From positions 1 to 48,733 of the forward strand of contig DASXMJ010000043.1 in the NCBI GenBank assembly GCA_036495685.1: a stretch of 48,733 nt of DNA, written 5' to 3'. This document shows positions 7,334 through 18,463 of this stretch, in pieces. The notes under the pieces are model-generated. The model made no database searches. It was not told the origin of the DNA and saw nothing but the letters and a program-made list of their open reading frames with translations. Every line of letters starts with the position of its first letter. The stretch's first letter is position 1. This DNA comes from Candidatus Binataceae bacterium (GTDB lineage Bacteria; Desulfobacterota; Binatia; Binatales; Binataceae). Both the position numbers and the translations under genes were made by a program.

Positions 7334-7791
7334 AATAGGGGTGGGTCTCGATCGGGAAGAGGACCCAAACCATGGTGACCAATCCGCACCACTTATCGTA
7401 CCACTTAGAACGACGTACACGGCGGACACGACGCACAGGTTTGCCGTGCCCCATAGACCCGGAGCGCCCATAATTACGGAATTATGTAATAGATATGCGG
7501 CTTGCTCTCGGCGCCCATGCTCTAACTTTCACGTGTACAATCCACCCGCGATCAGGCGGGGGAATCGTTAACCGTAAAATCGCGCTGTCCAAGTTCTAGG
7601 CCCTCAGACCGCGGCGGACCCTGGAATCGGTCGAATTGTAAAACTTGCTATTCCGCCCGCGTAAACGAGACCCTGCAGCTCTCCAAAGGTGTGCTAATCT
7701 CGCCCTAGTTTTCCCTCCATAAACGGCACATGGTTTGCTGTATCGCGGGATTGATGTGCAACCTAGGCAGAACGCGAATTCGGAGGTAACG
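7334..7791. other. Intergenic region upstream of the OmpA-domain gene
   Basis: About 460 bases without a supported gene. Short frames on both strands share no motif. A short sequence at about 7526-7543 is similar to one at the end of the Nudix gene (about 6381-6398), which I judged not significant. The only clear signal is the GGAGGT ribosome site at 7782-7787 of the next gene. Confidence 0.5.
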
Positions 7792-8493
7792 ATGCCAACC
7801 AGCCACAATGTCCATGAGGCAGCAAAGCAACCTGCTATGCTGCGCGTTCTTCAGCTGATGCGAGGCGGGGGCATTGGCGGGCGGGATGGTCGTTTTTGGA
7901 ACGCGGTCTCGGCGGTGGCTTGGATCTTCGGATCCGCGGTTTTGCTTTTTTCCGCCAATGGGTGCCTCGCCACCCGAAACTGGGTTCAGGCGCAGTTGAA
8001 CCCTATCGGCGACCGGCTCGGCCAGCAGCAAGCCCAGCTGAAAGAGACCGACGCCAAGGCGGACCAGGCACTGACCGATTTGCAGAACCTCCACCTCGAG
8101 CGGAAGCTGGTTTTGGATGATTCAGGTCATGGGCCGACGTTTGCGACGGGGTCCGCAGTGTTGACCCAGACCGCCAAGAGCGAGATCGATGGATTTTTCC
8201 GAGACCTCGAGGGATCGGCCAACTCCGGGACGACGTCAGGGCGCCTCTTCGTTGTTGCCGGGCATACCGACAGCGTCGGCTCCGAAAGCTACAACTACGA
8301 GCTCGGACAGCGGCGAGCCTCGCGGGTCGCCGGATACCTGGTGAGCAGGCAAGGGGTCGACCCAACGCAACTTCGGGTGGTTTCCTACGGAGCGAGCAAG
8401 CCCGTTGCCGACAACAGCACACCGAGCGGGCGGCGAAGCAATCGTCGGGTTGAAATTCTCGTCTACCAGGAGAAGGTCGTAACCGGGAGTTGA
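7792..8493 (+). CDS. OmpA-family peptidoglycan-binding envelope protein
   Basis: 233 aa from the ATG at 7792, which has GGAGGT four bases upstream; the open frame begins earlier at 7735. After a cytoplasmic N-terminus, a hydrophobic segment at about 39-58 ends in ANGC, which could be a weak lipobox, otherwise a membrane anchor. A coiled-coil-like Gln/Ala/Lys stretch follows, then the OmpA C-terminal domain: GHTDSVGSESYNYELGQRRA, later VSYGASKPVADN and SGRRSNRRVEIL. These Asp and Arg residues bind diaminopimelate in peptidoglycan. It probably links the envelope to the wall. It could serve as the Pal-like partner of the ExbB/ExbD motor at 1-2 kb, but it is not in that operon. Confidence 0.9.
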   Translation: MPTSHNVHEAAKQPAMLRVLQLMRGGGIGGRDGRFWNAVSAVAWIFGSAVLLFSANGCLATRNWVQAQLNPIGDRLGQQQAQLKETDAKADQALTDLQNLHLERKLVLDDSGHGPTFATGSAVLTQTAKSEIDGFFRDLEGSANSGTTSGRLFVVAGHTDSVGSESYNYELGQRRASRVAGYLVSRQGVDPTQLRVVSYGASKPVADNSTPSGRRSNRRVEILVYQEKVVTGS

Positions 8494-8756
8494 GCGGCTT
8501 GCTAAAATGCCGTGTAAGTCACTCTGGTATAGCCGCTAGTCTTCCTGACGTTTCCCTCCTTCGGCAACCGGAATTCTTGCAGGCGTTCTAACCAGCTATG
8601 GGGTTAGGCCGAATTGCCGCGTCCTGTGTCAGCCGCGCGTCCGATCCCCGACGGCCATCTTCGCTGCGATCGCTGATTAACTGCGTGTCACGTTTGTCTT
8701 CGACCCCGCCGAAGAGTTCGCATTAATGCCGTCAAAGGGGTATTAGGCACGGAGTG

Positions 8757-8842
8757 GGGAGGGTATGAGTGCACCCTCCCAGCTTCTGGCGTCACGGTTA
8801 GGTTCTGGGGCCCCCAACCCTTTCCGTGACGCCTGCTTTTTT
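8757..8842 (+). ncRNA. Structured RNA candidate: two consecutive hairpins ending in a terminator
   Basis: Hairpin 1: GGGAGGGT (8757-8764) pairs perfectly with ACCCTCCC (8773-8780) around an 8-base loop. Seven bases later hairpin 2: GGCGTCACGG (8788-8797) pairs perfectly with CCGTGACGCC (8824-8833). Its long loop contains a further possible stem, GGTT...AACC around a GGGGCCCC core. A T-run at 8837-8842 follows. This could be the 3' half of a small RNA, or the 3' end of the OmpA-domain message 264 bases upstream. It does not match tmRNA, SRP RNA, RNase P or 6S RNA features that I know. Confidence 0.35.
8788..8842 (+). terminator. Strong rho-independent terminator
   Basis: Ten-base perfect stem (8788-8797 with 8824-8833), then TG, C and six T at 8837-8842. 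Reads rightward. It would end either the OmpA-domain transcript or a separate small RNA. Confidence 0.75.
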
Positions 8843-9037
8843 AGGAGTTCTTCTCTTGGTTCCCGAGCCCACCAAGATCCCACCTGGGGCAACGCCGGCA
8901 AGCCCCCGCTGCCGCGTGCACCATCACGCCTTGCGACCCGATCTACAACCCCCCCCCCTCGCCGCAGAAGTCCGCAGATTCTGCGGATCACGAAATTCAG
9001 TCCCCCAGTTCTGCTTGGGGTGCGGGTGTCTGATTCT

Positions 9038-10057
9038 CTATCCGATTAGTTCCAGCGCACGCGCGAACATCTGCGGCGCTGAAGGTCCGATTCGCTCCCA
9101 CTCCGGGTCGTGTCGCTTGCCGCGTCGATGCAGCATCAGATTGAAGCAAGTGATCACACCAAAGCGAAAGCCGGCGAATGCGCGGAACCACCGGACCTGC
9201 TCTTCGGCGACTGGGTAGCCCGCGCTGGCGGTGTAGATGTCGACAATTTCGTCGGGGCTAAGCGGCGCCGGTGAGCTCTGCGAGCGGTCTTCAAGAAAGC
9301 TGGCCGGATCGGCGAAGAAACAGATCCATCCGAGATCGAGCAGCGTGGGCCCGAGCAGCGAGATCTCCCAATCGATCACCGCTACCACGCGACCAGGGTT
9401 GAACATGATGTTGGAGAACTGGTAGTCGCCGTGCACGATTCCAATGCGCGCATCCGGAATGCTCGCGCGCAGCTTCTCGCGCAACTCGGGGGCGCGCCCA
9501 ACCGACACCGGATCGAGGGTCGGGCGATCGAGCAGATGGTCGAGGCGCCTCATCTCTTCCGAGAGCGGGGTCGGCGCACCATCGCCGCCCCACGCCTCCC
9601 GACGCGCTTTCCAATCCACCCGATGCAGCGCGGCGAGTTTTTCGACTCCTAGGCGCGCAAGCGCGCGCATCTCCTCACGTGGCATCCGTGGAACGTCAAC
9701 CAGACGAAATCCTTCTACGAAACCCGCCACGAAATACGGCCGCGCAAAAAAATCCGTCTCCTCGCCATACCAAATGATCGCCGGCACCGGCACTTCGGTG
9801 CCGGCGAGCGATTCCATGATTCTCCCCTGCCGCACCACGTCGGCTGGGCCGGCGATGCGGGTCCCTTCCGGCGCGACCCGCAACACCAGCTTGCCGGCCA
9901 CGCCCCCCGCCGTGGTGCGATCGAGAACGAAGCTGTAGCCGAAGCCCGCGTGACCCGGCAGCGGCGAGATATCGTGGACGGTCGCGCCAGCGTCCCCGGT
10001 TTTTGCGCGCACCAGCCTGGTAAGCTGGGGGGCAATCTGTTCGGTTCCAGAAGCCAA
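9038..10057 (-). CDS. Phosphotransferase (APH) family protein, acyl-CoA-metabolism type
   Basis: 339 aa with the aminoglycoside-phosphotransferase kinase fold. The catalytic loop HGDYQFSNIMF and the metal-binding IDWEISLLGP are both intact, so it should be an active kinase. The N-lobe has VLRVAPEG with the expected strand. Members with this sequence style (like the N-terminal kinase of human ACAD10/11) usually sit near acyl-CoA genes and phosphorylate hydroxy-acids or hydroxyacyl-CoA, rather than antibiotics; this assignment is by similarity of motifs and genome context. It lies 7 bases after the GST gene stop on the same strand, so the two form an operon. Confidence 0.85.
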   Translation of the reverse strand: MASGTEQIAPQLTRLVRAKTGDAGATVHDISPLPGHAGFGYSFVLDRTTAGGVAGKLVLRVAPEGTRIAGPADVVRQGRIMESLAGTEVPVPAIIWYGEETDFFARPYFVAGFVEGFRLVDVPRMPREEMRALARLGVEKLAALHRVDWKARREAWGGDGAPTPLSEEMRRLDHLLDRPTLDPVSVGRAPELREKLRASIPDARIGIVHGDYQFSNIMFNPGRVVAVIDWEISLLGPTLLDLGWICFFADPASFLEDRSQSSPAPLSPDEIVDIYTASAGYPVAEEQVRWFRAFAGFRFGVITCFNLMLHRRGKRHDPEWERIGPSAPQMFARALELIG

Positions 10058-10064
10058 GCCAGCC

Positions 10065-10715
10065 CTACCCCTTCATCCCGGTCTGCGCGGATGCCGGATG
10101 CAAACTGGCCTTCGCGCTCGGACGCGCTTCGACTCGTTTGAACCACGCATTGACGTTCTTGAGCGAGGGATCAATTTTCTGCCCTACGCCGGCGCCGAAA
10201 TCGAGCGCGCAGTAGAGGATAATGTCGGCCACGGTGAAGCGCTTGCCGGCGACAAATTCCTTACCCTCTAGCAGTCCGTCCAGCCATTTGAGATTGTCCT
10301 GCACGGTTGCTTTCATGCCGGCGGCTCCCTCCGGGATGAGGCGCATACGGTCCTTGAAAATCTGCGCACCTTCCGCGAAGCGGAACCCGTTATAAAGAAA
10401 TTCCGTGATCTTAAGCTCGACCCGCCGCTGCCACTGGCGCGCCTCGGCGCGCTCCTCGACAGTGGCGCCGATCAGCGCCGGGGTCGGATGCTTTTCTTCG
10501 AGGTACTCCCAGATGGCAACCGTCTCGCCGAGACAGTTGCCGTTATCCAGCTCGAGCGCCGGCAACTGTCCGCCGGGATTCCGTTCCGTATATGGAGGAC
10601 GGCGGTTTTCCGCTTTCATCAGATCGATCGGCTTTGAGGGAATCGTGATGCCTTTCTCGGCCAGGAACATCCGCATCGCGCGCGGATTAGGTCCAAAAGA
10701 ATCGTACAATTGCAT
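10065..10715 (-). CDS. Glutathione S-transferase family protein
   Basis: 216 aa from the ATG at 10715 with GAGGAG eight bases upstream; an in-frame GTG at 10724 sits on top of that ribosome site and is less likely. N-terminal thioredoxin fold begins MQLYDSFGPNPRAMRMFLAE, then NPGGQLPALEL (cis-Pro) and GETVAIWEYLEE (the glutathione gamma-glutamyl contact), followed by the all-helical C-terminal domain with FTVADIILYCALDF. No Cys in the active-site position; the catalytic residue would be Ser or Tyr near the N-terminus. First gene of a two-gene unit with the phosphotransferase. Confidence 0.9.
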   Translation of the reverse strand: MQLYDSFGPNPRAMRMFLAEKGITIPSKPIDLMKAENRRPPYTERNPGGQLPALELDNGNCLGETVAIWEYLEEKHPTPALIGATVEERAEARQWQRRVELKITEFLYNGFRFAEGAQIFKDRMRLIPEGAAGMKATVQDNLKWLDGLLEGKEFVAGKRFTVADIILYCALDFGAGVGQKIDPSLKNVNAWFKRVEARPSAKASLHPASAQTGMKG

Positions 10716-10842
10716 GGAGAGCACTCCTCGGAATTTTCCGCGATCGGTTCGGTCGCGCGACTATACAATATCGCAGGTGCGAGCATAAACCCGCGCCTAG
10801 GTGTGTTGCGCGTACGAGAGAACGTCAGCTAGGAATTTGACG

Positions 10843-12057
10843 ATGAAATTCTGTCCGCAATGCGGTACGGCGCTGATCGCGGGGGCCAAATTCTGCGTGG
10901 AATGCGGTGCCGCGTTGGGAGGTCCGGGCCCCGGAATGCCCTCGGCCGAACCTGGGATTAATCAAACTCTGCGCAACTTGCCGATCACGACCGCGTTTGT
11001 CGGCGTCTTTCTCGCGATCATGATCCTTGGATTGCTCGCAGCCGGATGGGTGATGCTGCGCAAGCCCGAGACCGGCGAGACGGCGTCGCGGTCCGCGCCC
11101 GAAGTCGCTACGGGTTCCGCGGCGAATTCGATGAGCGGTACGGCGGGCAATGCCGCCCCGGGCCAGCTGCCGCCCGGCCACCCGAAAATTCAGCTGCCAG
11201 CGGAAGCACGCTCTTTTATCGACAAGCTGCAAAGCGACGCGACCGCACATCCCGGGGATATCGCGAAATGGAACAAGCTCGGCGGCGTGACCATGCGCGC
11301 CGCCATGTTCGATGAGTCGTACTTCGCGAAAGCCTCCGAAGCCTACGGACACGTTTTAAAAATCGACCCAGACGACCTCGAAGCGCTGCGTGGAATCGGC
11401 GACGTCGACTACGACAGCGAAAAGTACGACCAGGCGATCGCCGCGTACGAACACTACTTAAAAAAGAGACCCGAAGACCCCGAGGTGATCACCGATCTCG
11501 GCACCATGTACCTCTACACCGGCAACGCCGATGCGGCCGTCGCGCAATACCACAAGGCGCTCCGGCTTAAACCCGACATGTTCCAGGCGTACTTCAACCT
11601 CGGGGTGGCATACGCGCAGCAGGACAAGCCGGCGGATGCACAGGCGGCGCTCAAGAAGGCCGACGAGCTGGCGCCCGACGAAAATGCGCGCAACCAGATC
11701 AGGGAAGTCATCGCGAAAATCTCCGGGCGCGCCGCTCCGCAGAGCGGGTCGGGCGGCGAGAAGGCACCTACGGCGCCGACGTCCAGCTTTCAGGGTGAGG
11801 TCGAGCAGGTGGTGCGCGGGCTGCCTATCGCGGGACCAAAGGTCAGTGCGGTTCAATGGCCCGACAAGACCGTCGCGAAGGTCATGATGAACGACTTCCC
11901 GATGGACCAGATGCCGCCCTTCGCGAAAGAGAAATTCATGACCGACCTGAAATCCGGCATCGACTCGGCCAAAAAAAACTACCGAGTAACCGACAAGGTC
12001 CGGGTGGATCTGGTTGACGCAGCCAGCGGCCGGGTCATGGAGACCGTAAGCGAATAA
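10843..12057 (+). CDS. Zinc-ribbon, membrane-anchored TPR protein
   Basis: 404 aa from the ATG at 10843 (AGGA eight bases upstream; the open frame begins at a GTG at 10801). A treble-clef zinc ribbon at residues 4-21 (CPQC...CVEC), one transmembrane helix at about 48-71, an Ala/Ser/Gly linker, then TPR repeats from about 145 to 290 with the 34-residue spacing (AYGHVLKIDPDDLEALRGIG, AYEHYLKKRPEDPEVITDLG, QYHKALRLKPDMFQAYFNLG). A separate C-terminal domain of about 90 residues follows. With the zinc ribbon in the cytoplasm, the TPRs would face the periplasm and could scaffold envelope complexes. Partners are unknown. Confidence 0.85.
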   Translation: MKFCPQCGTALIAGAKFCVECGAALGGPGPGMPSAEPGINQTLRNLPITTAFVGVFLAIMILGLLAAGWVMLRKPETGETASRSAPEVATGSAANSMSGTAGNAAPGQLPPGHPKIQLPAEARSFIDKLQSDATAHPGDIAKWNKLGGVTMRAAMFDESYFAKASEAYGHVLKIDPDDLEALRGIGDVDYDSEKYDQAIAAYEHYLKKRPEDPEVITDLGTMYLYTGNADAAVAQYHKALRLKPDMFQAYFNLGVAYAQQDKPADAQAALKKADELAPDENARNQIREVIAKISGRAAPQSGSGGEKAPTAPTSSFQGEVEQVVRGLPIAGPKVSAVQWPDKTVAKVMMNDFPMDQMPPFAKEKFMTDLKSGIDSAKKNYRVTDKVRVDLVDAASGRVMETVSE

Positions 12058-12117
12058 GAATTGCGCAGATCGCGGAGACTTAAGTATTCGGGAGCTAACC
12101 TCGTTCTGCGGCAGCGT

Positions 12118-12142
12118 CCGGCGCAATCTCTGCTTGCGCCGG
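12118..12142. terminator. Hairpin between convergent genes
   Basis: Perfect nine-base stem CCGGCGCAA/TTGCGCCGG (12118-12126 with 12134-12142), seven-base loop. It lies between the convergent stops at 12057 and 12177. There is no T-run on either side, so it may work with Rho or only protect 3' ends. Confidence 0.5.
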
Positions 12143-12176
12143 CGGAATACTCCACTTCGTGCCTCTAGACCGGTGC

Positions 12177-12659
12177 CTAGGGTTCGCCGGCTTCGGCTTT
12201 GCTCTTTAGGCTTTCGATCCAGTTCTGATGGCCACGTTTAAGCATCGGGCCGAGGTACCACCACGCGAGTCTGGGGACGATTCCATTCTGGGTTTCTTCG
12301 GTGATCACGCGACTTCCGGCACCATCCGGCTCGATGAGCCATCCGTGATACGCGGAGAGCAGCCCGTGTGCATCCCAGCCGAGTTCGTGGGGCGGCTCGA
12401 ACACCAGCACGCAGCTGGTGATCATCGCGCCGAACGTCTTCCATCGAAACCGAATACCCGGCGCAAGGTCCGGAGGACGTCCGGAAAGGAAGGTCACGTT
12501 GGAACTGTTCGTGTACCAGTCCGGCCACCGCGCCGCGCGGATCAGCCAGCGCCAGACGCGGTCCGGCGGTGCAGCAATCGCGATCTCGTTGTGTGCAAAG
12601 ACTGGGGATTGATTAGGCTCACAACCCGAGGGCCATTTCATAGAAAAGGTGGCTATCAT
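12177..12659 (-). CDS. SRPBCC (START-like) family protein
   Basis: Up to 160 aa. From about residue 22 the sequence follows the SRPBCC / polyketide-cyclase pattern: AHNEIAIAAPPDRVWRWLI with WPDWY, then a beta-rich middle (GIRFRWKTFGAMITSCVLVF), SAYHGWLIEPDGAGSRVITE, and a long C-terminal helix beginning near MLKRGHQNWIESLK. The fold makes a deep pocket for hydrophobic ligands. Members act as cyclases, lipid carriers or unknown binders. An ATG at 12641 is an alternative start. It stands alone, convergent to the TPR gene. Confidence 0.8.
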   Translation of the reverse strand: MIATFSMKWPSGCEPNQSPVFAHNEIAIAAPPDRVWRWLIRAARWPDWYTNSSNVTFLSGRPPDLAPGIRFRWKTFGAMITSCVLVFEPPHELGWDAHGLLSAYHGWLIEPDGAGSRVITEETQNGIVPRLAWWYLGPMLKRGHQNWIESLKSKAEAGEP

Positions 12660-12834
12660 TGTGCATGGCCAATACCCAGCAAGGCTACCAGCGGTGGGCG
12701 AGCCAGAGCTCGATTCGGTGGCAGGCGCGCAACCATCGGCACAGCTACACTCTCTTTCGTAAACTGGTGTGAACGCTGCAGAGGCTCGAGTGCGACCATC
12801 CTTCGAATGCCTTCGTTACCGGGCCCGAAATATT

Positions 12835-12864
12835 GGGAGGGGCGGTGTTACCACCGCCCCTCCC
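12835..12864. repeat. Thirteen-base-pair perfect hairpin
   Basis: GGGAGGGGCGGTG (12835-12847) and its exact complement at 12852-12864 flank the loop TTAC. No T-run on the plus side; on the minus side the flank reads AATATTT, so weak termination of the nrdJ-operon transcript is possible. The outer arms GGGAGGG/CCCTCCC are the same as in the hairpin at 8757-8780. Confidence 0.7.
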
Positions 12865-12900
12865 CGTCACCACATCCGCCACCCCACCACCACGCTGTGC

Positions 12901-12920
12901 AACGGAGCCCGCGCTCCGTT
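12901..12920. repeat. Eight-base-pair perfect hairpin
   Basis: AACGGAGC (12901-12908) pairs with GCTCCGTT (12913-12920) around a CCGC loop. It lies 36 bases after the larger hairpin, and a C/A-rich single-stranded stretch separates them. Confidence 0.6.
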
Positions 12921-13092
12921 CGTCTTGGGTGGGCTCTTAAGGAACCTCAGCCTCCAGCTATGATCGGAACCTGCCTCAATCTCCTCCAGCCGCCACCGCC
13001 GCACACGATCCCGCCGATTCCTCTCCGGGACGCCGGTCCAATCAATTCTCTATCCTCCCCTTCCACAGAGCCCCTCGGTCGTCGAGCGCCCA

Positions 13093-13344
13093 CTAGGCGC
13101 TCGCCACTGCCTTGTGTTCCGCCGCATGATCGAAACGATCCGAGCGAATCTTCTCTAGCAGATGCCATCCACCGTCACTGTGAAACTCGAAAGTCGCACC
13201 GCACTTCGAGCACTGTACTATTGCGCGATCCGGCTCCTCGCCACGTCCTGCGACGATCGTGAAGATGCTAAGCGCAGTGCCGCGATGCCGCTCCGCAAGA
13301 ATCTCGAACGCCTCTGATTCGCACAGCTTCCCCGCCTGCTTCAT
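13093..13344 (-). CDS. Small CxxC protein downstream of nrdJ
   Basis: 83 aa. It starts 18 bases after the nrdJ stop with a good GGGGAGGG ribosome site, so it is probably the second gene of the nrdJ operon. The centre holds CSKCGATFEF, a single CxxC followed by a Phe-rich strand, typical of a zinc knuckle half or a redox pair. There is no second CxxC within the chain, so zinc would need a dimer or other ligands such as the His residues that follow (FHSDGGWH, DRFDHAAEH). Context suggests a role near the reductase, for example reduction or nucleotide control; this is inference. I recognise no named family. Confidence 0.6.
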   Translation of the reverse strand: MKQAGKLCESEAFEILAERHRGTALSIFTIVAGRGEEPDRAIVQCSKCGATFEFHSDGGWHLLEKIRSDRFDHAAEHKAVASA

Positions 13345-13362
13345 AGCTTCCGCCCTCCCCGC

Positions 13363-16170
<2,808 letters not shown>

Positions 16171-16324
16171 CGTCCCACCTCCCCTGGATTTCGTCCGCGT
16201 TACCTCAAGCGCTGCCCTTTCGAGTGCTTAGCGACCCGTTGTTGATATCCCACAGGAAAGGCAGTTCATCTGCACCAACGGGCGCCAATATGCTCGCAGC
16301 TTGTGGGGGATGTCAAGCCTCCAG

Positions 16325-16372
16325 ACCCAATATATAGTGTTCATTACCTTGTGCACAACCCATATATTATGC
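16325..16372 (-). promoter_or_regulatory. Tandem NrdR boxes
   Basis: Box 1, ACCCAATATATAGTGT at 16325-16340, differs from the known NrdR consensus (acaCwAtATaTwGtgt) at one position. Box 2 at 16357-16372 is weaker, with 11 of 16 positions matching, including the central ATATAT. The boxes start 32 bases apart (16 bases between them), three helical turns, which is the spacing NrdR tetramers need. NrdR is the ATP/dATP-sensing repressor of ribonucleotide reductase genes. Confidence 0.85.
16329..16358 (-). promoter_or_regulatory. nrdJ promoter candidate P2, TTGTGC-18-TATATT
   Basis: Read on the minus strand: -35 TTGTGC (complement of 16353-16358), 18-base spacer, -10 TATATT (complement of 16329-16334) inside NrdR box 1. 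It may be a second promoter or merely the AT-rich box itself. Confidence 0.4.
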
Positions 16373-16392
16373 TGTTGACAGGTTTTCGACAA
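16364..16392 (-). promoter_or_regulatory. nrdJ promoter candidate P1, TTGTCG-17-TAATAT
   Basis: Read on the minus strand: -35 TTGTCG (complement of 16387-16392), 17-base spacer, -10 TAATAT (complement of 16364-16369). The -10 lies inside NrdR box 2, so repressor binding would block polymerase. Confidence 0.6.
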
Positions 16393-16548
16393 GTCTTCGC
16401 TTTCGAAAAATGACTTCACCTATTCTCTCCAAAGGATTAGTTCGGCTTATGTCAAGTCGGTCCGACATTCGCGTCCGCGCATGAGTCGGCGCGGTCGTTT
16501 TGCGGCGTCATTCATGGGCAGAAAGATCCGCGCTATCGTGAGCACCCG

Positions 16549-16995
16549 ATGCCATCGAAGATTTTGAAACCTCCAGTGAAGATCAGCGAGGCGTTGCAGC
16601 CGCTTCTTGATCGCTTCGACACCGAAGGGCAGTTTGGAATCGTACGGCTCACCCGGCTGTGGCCGGAGATGGTCGGCGAGACGATCGCGCGCCGCACCCA
16701 GGTGTCCTCGCTCAAGTTTCATACGGCTGTGGTTAAAGTGTCGGGCGCGATGTGGATTCAAGAACTCAACTTGATGAAGCCGCAGATTCTTGCGCGGCTG
16801 CACCAGAAGATCGACCCCGACATCGTACGCGATCTGCGTTTTGTGCAGGGTCGCCTCTCGCGTCGCGAGCATTCACAGCTGCACGTGGTGCCGCGCGCGA
16901 CGCGTCGCGCGATCGAACTGCCGGAAATGAAAAATCCGGAATTGAAGCGCGCATTTCAACGATTGATAGAAGCCTGGGGCCGCGCTCCCAGGTGA
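16549..16995 (+). CDS. dciA: DciA (DUF721) replicative helicase loader
   Basis: 148 aa. The N-terminal half follows the DUF721 pattern: ISEALQPLLDRF, then RLTRLWPEMVGETIARRTQ, LKFHTAVVKVSGAMWIQEL and the final helix MKPQILARLHQKI ending in VRDLRFVQG. DciA is the ancestral bacterial loader of the DnaB replicative helicase and is found where DnaC/DnaI are absent. The basic C-terminal tail is expected to be disordered and may contact DNA or the helicase. It is divergent from nrdJ and precedes recA by 235 bases, a sensible DNA-metabolism neighbourhood. Confidence 0.85.
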   Translation: MPSKILKPPVKISEALQPLLDRFDTEGQFGIVRLTRLWPEMVGETIARRTQVSSLKFHTAVVKVSGAMWIQELNLMKPQILARLHQKIDPDIVRDLRFVQGRLSRREHSQLHVVPRATRRAIELPEMKNPELKRAFQRLIEAWGRAPR

Positions 16996-17176
16996 AGGGC
17001 GTCCCCGACTAACCCAAATATCTGGACTAGACCATGGGGCCCCTGACCCAGAAGTCGGATCCCGGGGCAGCTTTTCCGACCTTCCTGCCGTGGTGGGTTC
17101 CGTGGTCGGGGTCCGATCTGTGTCTCTGCGGCTTGTGGATGGCCTCGAGATCGCGCATAGCGCTATTCTGTTTTCT

Positions 17177-17205
17177 TTGTGACAAGATTTCGGAACAGAT
17201 ATTTC
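17177..17205 (+). promoter_or_regulatory. recA promoter candidate, TTGTGA-17-TATTTC
   Basis: TTGTGA at 17177-17182 and TATTTC at 17200-17205, spacer 17, ending 25 bases before the recA ATG. No clear LexA box of the CTGT-N8-ACAG or GAAC-N4-GTTC type overlaps it. Confidence 0.4.
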
Positions 17206-17230
17206 TCCCAACACGGGGGCAATCAGCACG

Positions 17231-18304
<1,074 letters not shown>

Positions 18305-18463
18305 GAGCTGAACCGTGGCACGGACTCTCGGCTTGGTTACAGCGAGGGTCCTCGGCAATCTCTCCACTGTGCAAGCGTGCGTCGTCTTAGTGCCTTAAGG
18401 TTCCTTTCCCGCTCGGTGAAGACAGTGGGCAGCTTTGCGGCGCTTGGATAGAATGATTGTTCG

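Larger units (their letters stand above)
8494..9037. other. Intergenic region with tandem hairpins and a ten-C run
   Basis: About 540 bases with no supported gene. It contains two strong hairpins (8757-8842, listed separately), a run of ten C at 8949-8958, a small hairpin TCCGCA/TGCGGA near 8970-8986 and CCCCA/TGGGG at about 9003-9020. The last may help end transcription of the minus-strand gene that stops at 9038. Confidence 0.5.
12660..13092. other. Gene-free spacer with two perfect hairpins
   Basis: About 430 bases without a supported gene; the open frames crossing it are low-complexity shadows. It holds two very strong hairpins (12835-12864 and 12901-12920) separated by a C/A-rich stretch with few G, the base composition favoured by Rho. 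Confidence 0.5.
16171..16548. other. Divergent control region nrdJ / dciA
   Basis: About 380 bases between the divergent starts at 16170 and 16549. The notably AT-rich core (16325-16400) holds two NrdR-type boxes and two minus-strand promoter candidates, listed below. The nrdJ leader is long (about 150 bases) and carries no recognised riboswitch; in particular I saw no B12-box-like sequence in it by eye. Confidence 0.6.

Noticed and set aside
6381..7543. Repeated 18-mer CTTTCACGTrTACAATCC at 6381 and 7526
   Set aside because: One or two such near-identical 18-mer pairs are expected by chance in a window this size, and one copy lies inside the Nudix coding region.
8949..8958. Run of ten C as a phase-variation tract
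   Set aside because: It is intergenic and not in a position to switch a start codon or promoter of either neighbour.
9779..9806. Ten-base perfect hairpin CGCCGGCACC/GGTGCCGGCG
   Set aside because: It lies inside the phosphotransferase coding region and encodes ordinary family residues; no independent role supported.
12228..13262. 344-codon plus-strand frame across the SRPBCC gene and the spacer
   Set aside because: Low-complexity Pro/Arg/Ser sequence that runs through strong hairpins; the SRPBCC gene on the other strand is real.
16996..17230. LexA box in front of recA
   Set aside because: I looked for CTGT-N8-ACAG, GAAC-N4-GTTC and GTTC-N7-GTTC; the nearest sequences differ in spacing or in several positions.
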